Assembly: GCA_026391115.1 (NCBI GenBank)
Contig: JAPLER010000387.1
Coordinates: 1 to 7,163 of the forward strand
Source: Bacteroidota bacterium
GTDB taxonomy: Bacteria; Bacteroidota; Bacteroidia; Chitinophagales; Chitinophagaceae
Direction: 5' to 3'
Length of the DNA stretch: 7,163 nucleotides
This document shows positions 1 to 6,221 of the stretch, piece after piece. The notes beneath the pieces were generated by a model. It was not told the origin of the DNA and made no database searches. It saw only the letters and a program-made list of their open reading frames with translations. The translations under genes and the position numbers were made by a program. Within the stretch, counting starts at the first letter, position 1; the number at the start of each line of letters is the position of its first letter.

Positions 1-653
1 ATATGGGTGCTATAAAAACACTTTGCACCAAAGCTATGATGCTTGAATATGGGCAAATGAAAGAGTATGGCGATGTAGATAGTGTCCTTAACTCTTATTT
101 TAAAAAAAGTGATGGTGCTGCAGGTGTTTTTAGCTCTGCAAAATTAGATAGTAGTGAAAAAGTGTCAATTAAACAAATTACACTACAAAACCAAAGAGGA
201 GAAAATACTGAAAATTTTAAAATTGGAGATGACCTAATAGTGCATTTAGTTTTAGAAAGTGATGAAGATGTTGACAAACCCAATATTGCTGTAGGCATTA
301 AGTCTAAAGCAGGTTTTGTAACTATTGCAAATACACAATTCGACTCAACACAAATGCCATTTCTTAAAAAAGGAGTCAATGAAATATCTATTCGTTTTTC
401 AAATTTGCCATTATTACCACAAGAATATTATTTAGGTATTGGAATGAGAACATTTGATTGCAAAACCTTTTTAATGTCAACAAAAGATATTGGTTATTTC
501 AGCATAAATACGCGTATGAGTGATTTAGGGATTAATAAACCAATGGCAGAAGAAATGGCCATAGATTCTGTAACTCCATTCATTCCTTACGAATGGGATT
601 TTGGAAATGGAAATATACAATCATTTAATATTTTAAACAATGTTATCAAATAA
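1..653 (+). CDS. ABC transporter ATP-binding subunit, Wzt type, C-terminal part (5' end cut by window)
   Basis: The gene enters from the left edge; the visible frame begins at base 3 and gives about 216 residues. The first residues (MGAIKTLCTKAMMLEYGQ) match the segment just after the H-loop histidine of ABC ATPases that export polysaccharide, where 'SHNMGAI..LC..A..L..G.....G....V...Y' is typical. The ATPase core itself therefore lies upstream, out of view. From about visible residue 50 to 170 there is a beta-rich domain (KIGDDLIVHLVLES, then IAVGIKSKAGF, then YYLGIGMRT) that fits the Wzt C-terminal carbohydrate-binding domain. In known Wzt proteins this domain recognises the exported glycan, often its modified terminus. 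The protein would sit on the cytoplasmic face, paired with a Wzm-like permease. The ATG at base 3 is internal, not the start. The gene overlaps pseB by 14 bp, which ties the exporter to nonulosonate synthesis. The glycan specificity is not known. Confidence 0.85.
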   Translation, partial: MGAIKTLCTKAMMLEYGQMKEYGDVDSVLNSYFKKSDGAAGVFSSAKLDSSEKVSIKQITLQNQRGENTENFKIGDDLIVHLVLESDEDVDKPNIAVGIKSKAGFVTIANTQFDSTQMPFLKKGVNEISIRFSNLPLLPQEYYLGIGMRTFDCKTFLMSTKDIGYFSINTRMSDLGINKPMAEEMAIDSVTPFIPYEWDFGNGNIQSFNILNNVIK

Positions 654-1650
654 ATCAATCCTAATTACAGGAGGTACAGGATCTTTAGGTAAAGAACTTA
701 CAAAAACCATTTTTGAAAAGTGGCCAGATGTAAAGAGACTAGTAATCTATTCTCGAGATGAGCAAAAACAGTTTCAAATGGCTCAGGAATATCCAGTGGA
801 AAAATATCCAGCCATTAGATTTTTTATTGGCGATGTAAGAGATTTAGATCGTTTAAAACGTGCATTTATAGATGTGGATTATGTTATTCATGCAGCTGCA
901 ATGAAACACGTTCATATTGCAGAATACAACCCTGACGAATGTGTTAAAACTAATGTTGGTGGTGCCGAAAATGTTATTCAAGCAGCACTAAGCAGCGATG
1001 TAACAAAAGTTGTAGCACTTTCTACAGATAAAGCCTGTGCCCCAATTAATTTATATGGAGCTACAAAACTTACATCAGATAAGCTTTTTATAGCTGCAAA
1101 CAATATCAAAGGAAAAAAAGATATCAAACTTTCTGTTGTAAGATATGGTAATGTAATGGGATCAAATGGTTCAGTTATACCATATTTTATGGGAAAAAGA
1201 AAAGAGGGAGTTTTGCCTATTACAGATCCTAATATGACAAGGTTCAATATATCACTACAAGATGGAGTTGGAATGGTATTGCACGCTTTAGCAACTGCTT
1301 GGGGTGGAGAATTATTTGTTCCTAAAATACCTTCTTATAAAATTACTGATGTAGCAACAGCTGTTGGGCCAGAATGTGAGCAAAAGATTATAGGAATTAG
1401 ACCAGGAGAAAAAGTTCACGAAGAAATGATAACTGTTTCTGACTCTTTTACAACCTACGATCTTGGTAAATACTATGTAATTCTACCACAAGTTCCTTGT
1501 TGGAATTTAAATGATTACATCAAACATTTTGATGCGAAATTAGTTCCACAGGGATTTAACTATAGCTCTGGATTGAATACAGAATGGGAAACAATAGACG
1601 GTTTAAGACAGTTAATTACTCAACACTTAGACCCTAACTTTAAAGCATAG
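640..1650 (+). CDS. pseB: PseB: UDP-GlcNAc 4,6-dehydratase (5-inverting)
   Basis: This is the first enzyme of the Pse pathway. It converts UDP-GlcNAc to UDP-2-acetamido-2,6-dideoxy-L-arabino-hexos-4-ulose using bound NADP. The 336-residue protein is an extended short-chain dehydrogenase of the FlaA1/PseB type, with usual length. Visible motifs are the Rossmann dinucleotide loop GGTGSLG (residues 11-17), SRDEQKQF (about 38-45), GDVRDLDRL, AAAMKHV, then STDKA (128-132) and YGATK (139-143). D130 and K131, with Y139 and K143 of the YxxxK motif, match the FlaA1 active-site layout in which Asp and Lys replace the usual catalytic pair; IRPGEKVHEEMI near residue 265 is also typical. The ATG lies inside the end of the upstream transporter gene (14 bp overlap), and the stop is 4 bp before pseC. 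The same reaction also opens some FucNAc-type pathways, but the neighbouring pseC, pseF and pseI settle the role. No damage is seen. Confidence 0.94.
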   Translation: MLSNKSILITGGTGSLGKELTKTIFEKWPDVKRLVIYSRDEQKQFQMAQEYPVEKYPAIRFFIGDVRDLDRLKRAFIDVDYVIHAAAMKHVHIAEYNPDECVKTNVGGAENVIQAALSSDVTKVVALSTDKACAPINLYGATKLTSDKLFIAANNIKGKKDIKLSVVRYGNVMGSNGSVIPYFMGKRKEGVLPITDPNMTRFNISLQDGVGMVLHALATAWGGELFVPKIPSYKITDVATAVGPECEQKIIGIRPGEKVHEEMITVSDSFTTYDLGKYYVILPQVPCWNLNDYIKHFDAKLVPQGFNYSSGLNTEWETIDGLRQLITQHLDPNFKA

Positions 1651-1654
1651 CAAA

Positions 1655-2809
1655 ATGAATTCAACAATTCCTTACGGCAAACAACATATTTCGCAATCAG
1701 ATATTGATGCAGTTGTTGCAACATTGCAAAGCGATTACTTAACACAAGGACCAAAAGTGCAAGAGTTTGAAGAAAAATTTGCACAATATATTGGTAGTAA
1801 ATATGCAGTTGCAGTTGCCAATGGTACTGCTGCCTTGCATTTGTGTGCATTGGCTTTAAATGTTGATGAAAATACAAATGTTATAACTACCCCCATTACA
1901 TTTTCCGCATCTGCAAATTGCATTAAGTATTGTGGTGGCAATGTTTTTTTTGCAGATATTGATGCTGAAACTTTTTTAATTGATATTGAAAAATTAAAAG
2001 CATTAATACAATCAAAACCAAAAGGCTTTTTTAGTGGCATTGTTCCAGTAGATTTTGCAGGCAACGCAGTAAATCTTGAAGCAATAAAAGCAATAGCAAA
2101 CGAGCATAACTTATGGATAATTGAAGATGCTTGCCACTCACCAGGTGGCTATTTTATGGATAGCAAAAACAATAAACAAAATTGTGGTAATAGCGTTTTT
2201 GCAGACTTGGCTATTTTTTCTTTTCATCCTGTAAAACACATTGCTTGTGGCGAGGGTGGAATGATTACCACAAATGATGAAGCATTATATAATCGTTTAT
2301 TGAAATTAAGAACACACGGTATTACTAAAAATCCTGCTTTAATGCACGAAAACCACGGTGGTTGGTATATGGAAATGCAAGAGCTTGGATATAATTACAG
2401 AATACCAGATATGCTTTGTGCTTTAGGCATTAGTCAATTGCAACGTGCAAATGAAGGTTTACAAAGAAGAAAAGAAATTGCAAAAGTGTATGATGAAGCA
2501 TTTGCATCAAATACAAATATTGTAACACCAAAATATGATGCAGGACACGCATTTCATTTATATGTTATTCAAATAGAAGATAGGCTTGATTTATACAATT
2601 TTTTAAAGGAAAATAAAATTTATGCACAAGTGCATTACATACCTGTACACACTATGCCTTACTATAAAAATTTAGGTTTTAAACAAGGTGATTTCCCTCT
2701 TGCAGAGGCTTATTATAGCAAGTGTTTAAGTTTACCAATGTATCCAACTCTTACAAAAGAAGATCAACAATATGTAATTGATTGCATCAACAAATTTTAT
2801 GCAAAATAA
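1655..2809 (+). CDS. pseC: PseC: UDP-4-amino-4,6-dideoxy-L-AltNAc transaminase
   Basis: This is a PLP-dependent aminotransferase of the DegT/DnrJ/EryC1/StrS family (384 residues, normal for PseC). It transfers an amino group, usually from glutamate, to C4 of the PseB product. The N-terminus IPYGKQHISQSDIDAV and SDYLTQGPKVQEFE are typical, as is the cofactor phosphate-binding NGTAALHL (about 57-64). The IIEDACHS segment carries D158, which should pair with the pyridine nitrogen. SFHPVKHIACGEGGM contains K194, the expected Schiff-base lysine. The C-terminal HYIPVHTMPYY and LPMYPTLT are typical of sugar aminotransferases of this class. The start follows the pseB stop after 4 bp, and no better start is seen. 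The last 11 bases overlap the start of pseF. Sugar aminotransferases are hard to tell apart by sequence alone; the PseC call rests on this pattern plus pseB and pseI in the same operon. Confidence 0.92.
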   Translation: MNSTIPYGKQHISQSDIDAVVATLQSDYLTQGPKVQEFEEKFAQYIGSKYAVAVANGTAALHLCALALNVDENTNVITTPITFSASANCIKYCGGNVFFADIDAETFLIDIEKLKALIQSKPKGFFSGIVPVDFAGNAVNLEAIKAIANEHNLWIIEDACHSPGGYFMDSKNNKQNCGNSVFADLAIFSFHPVKHIACGEGGMITTNDEALYNRLLKLRTHGITKNPALMHENHGGWYMEMQELGYNYRIPDMLCALGISQLQRANEGLQRRKEIAKVYDEAFASNTNIVTPKYDAGHAFHLYVIQIEDRLDLYNFLKENKIYAQVHYIPVHTMPYYKNLGFKQGDFPLAEAYYSKCLSLPMYPTLTKEDQQYVIDCINKFYAK

Positions 2810-3497
2810 TATTGCAATTATTACTGCACGTGGTGGCAGCAAACGCATTCCCAAAAAAAATATAAAAGATTTTTTAGGGAATCCAATTATTAGTTATAGC
2901 ATTAGTGTTGCTATTGAAAGCAAGTTGTTTAATGAAGTAATAGTTAGCACAGACAATGAAGAAATTGCAACTGTTGCAAAACAATTTGGAGCGACTGTTC
3001 CATTTATACGAAGTGCTAAAAATGCAGATGACTTTGCAACAACAGCAGATGTATTATTAGAAGTGATTAACGATTTAGAAAATTCTGGCAGACATTATTC
3101 AAATGCCTGCTGCATATACCCTACAAGTCCTTTATTGCAAAGTGATTCGTTGCAAACAGGCTTTAATTTATTGATAAAAGAAAACTACAATTCTGTTTTT
3201 CCAATTGTAAAATTTGGTTACCCAATTCAACGTTGTTTGCAGGTTGATGATGCTAATAAAGTATCAATGAAATGGGAAGAAAATTTGAATAAACGTTCGC
3301 AAGATTTACAACCATTGTATCATGATGCTGGAATGTTTTATTGGATAAATATTGAAGCACTTAAAAAAGAACAAAAATTATTTACAAGCAATAGTGGTGC
3401 TATAATTTTAGATGAAACAGAAGTACAGGATATTGACAATTTAACTGATTGGAAGATGGCTGAATTGAAATATAAAATGATGAATGAAAACCTATAA
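2799..3497 (+). CDS. pseF: PseF: CMP-pseudaminic acid cytidylyltransferase
   Basis: This enzyme activates Pse with CTP to give CMP-Pse, the donor for glycosyltransferases (last pathway step, cytoplasm, Mg-dependent). The protein has 232 residues from the chosen start, a normal length. Motifs of the NeuA-like nucleotidyltransferase fold are visible: the CTP-binding ARGGSKRIPKKN (residues 10-21), VSTDNEEIA (from 49), YPTSPLL (107-113), and a C-terminal QDID (210-213) with acidic residues that fit metal binding. The stretch RSQDLQPLYHDAGMFYW is a good PseF signature and separates it from NeuA and LegF. The ATG at 2799 is preferred over a TTG 21 bp upstream, because family members begin close to the 'IAIITARGG' strand. 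With this start the gene overlaps pseC by 11 bp. It overlaps the next gene by 14 bp. Confidence 0.93.
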   Translation: MQNNIAIITARGGSKRIPKKNIKDFLGNPIISYSISVAIESKLFNEVIVSTDNEEIATVAKQFGATVPFIRSAKNADDFATTADVLLEVINDLENSGRHYSNACCIYPTSPLLQSDSLQTGFNLLIKENYNSVFPIVKFGYPIQRCLQVDDANKVSMKWEENLNKRSQDLQPLYHDAGMFYWINIEALKKEQKLFTSNSGAIILDETEVQDIDNLTDWKMAELKYKMMNENL

Positions 3498-4044
3498 AGT
3501 TTTAAGCCAACAAATATTTACAAATAATAATTTTTCTATTGTACCAATCAGATACGAAGATAGATTAGATATTATGCGTTGGAGAAACGAGCAAATCTAT
3601 CATTTACGGCAGTTACAGCCATTAACGCAAGAATCTCAAGACAATTATTTTAACACAGTTATTGCTAGTTTGTTTGAAGAAGAAAAACCTAAGCAAATTT
3701 TATTTTCATATTTAGAAAATGATACTTTAATTGGATATGGGGGTTTGGTACATATAGATTGGAACAATGAAAATGCAGAAATATCTTTTGTTATGAACAC
3801 AAGTTTAGAAAAAGATTTTTTTGTGTTTCATTGGTGTAACTATTTACAATTGATAGAACAAGTTGCTTTCAAAGATTTGCAGTTACATAAATTATTTATT
3901 TATGCTTATAATCTTCGCCCAAAATTGTATGAAGCAGTCGAGCAGCAAGGGTTTTATAAAGAAGCTATTTTAAAAGAACATATTTTATTTGATGATAAAT
4001 TTATTGACGTTGTTATTCATTCAAAAATAAATAACAAATGTTAA
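3484..4044 (+). CDS. GNAT-family acyltransferase with no obvious acetyl-CoA loop motif, Pse-cluster type
   Basis: This 186-residue protein looks like a RimJ/RimL-like GNAT. Visible features are an N-terminal segment SIVPIRYEDRLDIMRWRNEQI (W33-R34-N35 is a common 'WRN' mark in PseH-like and sugar GNATs), a central ILFSYLENDTLIGYGGLVHI that fits the beta2-beta4 strands, AEISFVM (about 98-104), and HKLFIYAYNLRPKLYEAVEQQGF, the usual C-terminal 'second-site' region of GNATs. Where most GNATs carry R/Q-x-x-G-x-G/A for the acetyl-CoA pyrophosphate, this one has LEKDFFVFHW (108-117), so the loop is not canonical. It sits between pseF and a second GNAT, overlapping pseF by 14 bp and the next gene by 7 bp. 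It could be the PseH that acylates the 4-amino group of the PseC product, or it could add another acyl group. Which of the two GNATs is PseH cannot be decided from sequence here. Confidence 0.75.
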   Translation: MKTYKVLSQQIFTNNNFSIVPIRYEDRLDIMRWRNEQIYHLRQLQPLTQESQDNYFNTVIASLFEEEKPKQILFSYLENDTLIGYGGLVHIDWNNENAEISFVMNTSLEKDFFVFHWCNYLQLIEQVAFKDLQLHKLFIYAYNLRPKLYEAVEQQGFYKEAILKEHILFDDKFIDVVIHSKINNKC

Positions 4045-4502
4045 GTTTTAGAAAAGCTAGTTTACAAGACGTAACACAATACTTTGAGTGGGTTAATAAT
4101 CCATTGGTAAGAACCCAATCTTTTAATTCAAACAATATTTCATTAGAAGAACATACAAAATGGTTTACTAAAGCTATTGCTGATAATAGTAAATTAATGC
4201 TAATTTTTAGCAATAATAATATTGACATTGGACAAGTAAGAATTGAAATAAGTAATGAAGATATTGCAATTATTGATATTTCAATTGATGAAGCACAAAG
4301 AGGAAATGGTTACGCATCACAATTATTACAAATAGCTACCGATGAGTTTTTGAAAATTAATCCTCAGTATAAAATTAACGCATATATAAAAAATGAAAAT
4401 GCTGCATCAGTTAAATCTTTTTTGAAAGCAGAATTTATAATAGAAATACAAAGTGATAATAGCAGTAACAGATTATTACTTAGCAAAAAAATAACAGTTT
4501 AA
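4038..4502 (+). CDS. GNAT acetyltransferase, PseH-like
   Basis: This is a compact 154-residue GNAT. The N-terminal region FRKASLQDVTQYFEWVNNPL, then VRTQSFN and ISLEEHTKWF, follows the pattern 'W.N.P.VR..SFN...I..EEH..WF'. From memory, that pattern occurs in PseH-like acetyltransferases and in the acetyltransferase half of fused PseG-PseH proteins. Next comes a strand IGQVRIE, then IIDISIDEAQRGNGYASQLL with R88-x-x-G91-x-A93 as the acetyl-CoA pyrophosphate loop, and finally INAYIKNENAASVKSFLKAEF, the GNAT C-terminal signature. All expected GNAT parts are present, so it should be active with acetyl-CoA. The likely substrate is the 4-amine of UDP-4-amino-4,6-dideoxy-L-AltNAc, giving the future N7 acetyl of Pse. 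No PseG hydrolase domain precedes it. It overlaps the previous GNAT by 7 bp and is 1 bp from pseI. A role on another amino sugar is possible. Confidence 0.78.
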   Translation: MLSFRKASLQDVTQYFEWVNNPLVRTQSFNSNNISLEEHTKWFTKAIADNSKLMLIFSNNNIDIGQVRIEISNEDIAIIDISIDEAQRGNGYASQLLQIATDEFLKINPQYKINAYIKNENAASVKSFLKAEFIIEIQSDNSSNRLLLSKKITV

Positions 4503-4503
4503 T

Positions 4504-5544
4504 ATGAAAATAGGAAACTATACAATTGGTAATCAAAATCCTCCATTCATAATTGCCGAAATGAGTGGCAATCATAATCAATCTATTGAAAGAGCATTAA
4601 AGATAATTGAAACTGCTGCAAGTTGTGGTGCACATGCTGTAAAACTACAAACCTATACAGCAGATACAATGACTATAAACCAAGGTGGTGGCTTATTTGA
4701 TATTAAAGACGAAACTTCACTATGGAAAAATAGAAATCTATATGAGTTGTATCAAGAAGCATACACACCTTGGGAATGGCACGAACAATTATATAAATGT
4801 GCAGCAGACAACAACATAATTTGCTTTTCTACGCCATTTGATGATACTGCAGTAGATTTTTTAGAATCACTAAATACACCTGCTCATAAAATTGCTTCAT
4901 TTGAAAATATAGATCATCCATTATTGAAAAAAGTTGCAAAGACTGGCAAGCCAATTATAATGTCAACAGGTGCTTGTTCTTTAGCAGATTTATGCGAGTC
5001 TGTAAATGTTTTAAAGGAGAATGGATGTAGTGATTTGGTATTGCTAAAATGTACAAGTAACTATCCGGCCAATCCCGAAAATTCAAATATGAAAACTATA
5101 CCTCACTTAAAAGAACTGTTTAAATGTGAAGTAGGTTTAAGCGACCATACTATGGGTATTGGTGTCCCATGTGCGGCAACAACACTTGGTGCAACAGTAA
5201 TTGAAAAACATTTTTGTTTAAGTAGAGCCGAGGGTGGTGTTGATAGTGCATTTTCATTAGAACCAGAAGAGTTAAAGCAAATGGTTATTGAAACCGAAAG
5301 AGCTTGGCAAAGTTTAGGTATAGTTCAATATGGTATTCAACAAAGTGAAATAAAAAGTTTAGCGTTTAAACGTTCTTTATATGCTGTGAAAAATATAAAT
5401 ATTGGCGATGTACTTACAACTGAAAACGTAAGAGTGATAAGACCGGGTGATGGATTACATCCCAAATATTATGAAACAATATTAGGAAAAAAAATAAGTC
5501 AAGATATTAAAGCAGGCACACCGCTTAAATGGGAAATACTATAA
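4504..5544 (+). CDS. pseI: PseI: pseudaminic acid synthase
   Basis: This enzyme condenses phosphoenolpyruvate with 2,4-diacylamino-2,4,6-trideoxy-L-altrose (free sugar) to form pseudaminic acid. The protein has 346 residues, typical of the NeuB/PseI family. It has an N-terminal TIM-barrel domain (about 1-270) and a C-terminal SAF (antifreeze-like) domain (about 289-346). Visible marks are FIIAEMSGNHNQS (15-27), AVKLQTY (45-51), and H215 in GLSDHTMG and H236 in IEKHF, which match the metal-binding histidines of NeuB. R313 in VIRPGDGL lies in the SAF domain at the position of the substrate-contacting arginine of NeuB. LW (73-74) followed by LYELYQEAYTPWEWH (79-93) is the PseI-type pattern and separates it from NeuB and LegI. 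The gene begins 1 bp after the GNAT stop and overlaps the formyltransferase gene by 16 bp. No key residue is missing. Confidence 0.94.
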   Translation: MKIGNYTIGNQNPPFIIAEMSGNHNQSIERALKIIETAASCGAHAVKLQTYTADTMTINQGGGLFDIKDETSLWKNRNLYELYQEAYTPWEWHEQLYKCAADNNIICFSTPFDDTAVDFLESLNTPAHKIASFENIDHPLLKKVAKTGKPIIMSTGACSLADLCESVNVLKENGCSDLVLLKCTSNYPANPENSNMKTIPHLKELFKCEVGLSDHTMGIGVPCAATTLGATVIEKHFCLSRAEGGVDSAFSLEPEELKQMVIETERAWQSLGIVQYGIQQSEIKSLAFKRSLYAVKNINIGDVLTTENVRVIRPGDGLHPKYYETILGKKISQDIKAGTPLKWEIL

Positions 5545-6221
5545 ACAATTATATCTTATTAACTTCTAAATCTTGGCATAATAACTTGTTTGAATATTTG
5601 CAAACAAGACCAAACGAATTGTGGACAAGGATTTCAAGCAAAGAAGATTTTAATATTGAAAAGATAAAATTGCTTAATCCAATAAAAATTTTTATTCCTC
5701 ATTGGTCATATATTATTTCTAAAGAAATTTTTGAAAATTATAGATGCATAGTGTTTCATATGACAGATTTGCCTTTTGGGAGAGGTGGCAGCCCATTACA
5801 AAACTTAATTATAAGAGGTTTAACTGAAACAAAAATTTCAGCAATAAAAGTGAATGAAGGAATAGACACTGGCGATATTTATGTAAAAGAAACTCTTTCA
5901 TTAAATGGTACAGCAACAGAAATTTTTGAAAGGAGTGTACCCATTATTCAGTCATTGATTGAAAAAATTATTGATGAACAAATAGAGCCAAAATCTCAAG
6001 TCGGCGAACTAGTAGTTTTTAAAAGAAGAAAGCCAGAAGAAAGCAACATAAGTGCTTTGCAAGAATTAGAAGAAGTGTATGACTATATAAGAATGTTAGA
6101 TTGTGAAGGTTACCCAAATGCTTTTGTAGAAACTGAAAATTTTAAATTCGATTTTTCAAATGCTCAATTTAATACAGAGCAAAATTGTATAAACGCTAAT
6201 GTTAGAATTTTTAAGAAATAA
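5529..6221 (+). CDS. Formyltransferase-fold protein, nonulosonate-cluster type
   Basis: This 230-residue protein resembles the formyltransferases that use N10-formyl-tetrahydrofolate (Fmt, ArnA N-terminal domain, sugar N-formyltransferases). The core segment FHMTDLPFGRGGSPL aligns with 'N.H.SLLP..RG..P': H77, P82 and R85 keep the Fmt spacing, and D113 in GIDTGDI lies 36 residues after H77, as D144 follows H108 in E. coli Fmt. The catalytic Asn expected two residues before the His is V75 here. The C-terminal part, VFKRRKPEES (163-172) and VYDYIRMLDCEGYPNAF (183-199), resembles the Fmt/ArnA C-terminal region, although the whole protein is shorter than Fmt (about 315). It is unlikely to be the housekeeping Fmt. 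By position it may N-formylate a 4-amino sugar or Pse itself. The substrate is inferred only from context. The ATG overlaps pseI by 16 bp, and the stop lies 23 bp inside the next gene. Confidence 0.8.
   Translation: MGNTINNYILLTSKSWHNNLFEYLQTRPNELWTRISSKEDFNIEKIKLLNPIKIFIPHWSYIISKEIFENYRCIVFHMTDLPFGRGGSPLQNLIIRGLTETKISAIKVNEGIDTGDIYVKETLSLNGTATEIFERSVPIIQSLIEKIIDEQIEPKSQVGELVVFKRRKPEESNISALQELEEVYDYIRMLDCEGYPNAFVETENFKFDFSNAQFNTEQNCINANVRIFKK

Noticed and set aside
95..2064. Minus-strand open frames of 85 to 109 codons opposite the transporter gene, pseB and pseC.
   Set aside because: They lie wholly or almost wholly inside well-supported plus-strand genes, show no recognisable domain, and are explained as shadows of the coding strand.
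2778..2798. Longer pseF reading frame starting at a TTG, adding seven residues.
   Set aside because: The ATG at 2799 places the start directly before the first strand and the ARGGSKRIP motif, as in the family, and gives the usual short overlap with pseC.
4013..4228. Minus-strand open frame of 71 codons across the junction of the two GNAT genes.
   Set aside because: The composition is that of reverse-complement AT-rich coding sequence, and both plus-strand GNAT frames are well supported.
1944..5494. Eight-base homopolymer runs in coding sequence (T at 1944-1951 in pseC, A at 2853-2860 in pseF, A at 5487-5494 in pseI) as possible phase-variation tracts.
   Set aside because: They are short for slippage-based switching, all three frames are intact, and such runs are expected by chance in AT-rich DNA with many Lys and Phe codons.
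4504..5544. NeuB (sialic acid) or LegI (legionaminic acid) synthase instead of PseI.
   Set aside because: The LW...LY.LY..A.TPWEWH pattern and the PseB, PseC and PseF neighbours favour pseudaminic acid; no epimerase or dehydratase of the Neu or Leg routes is present.
5529..6221. Housekeeping methionyl-tRNA formyltransferase.
   Set aside because: At 230 residues it is too short, it lacks the catalytic Asn, and its position after pseI points to a glycan role.
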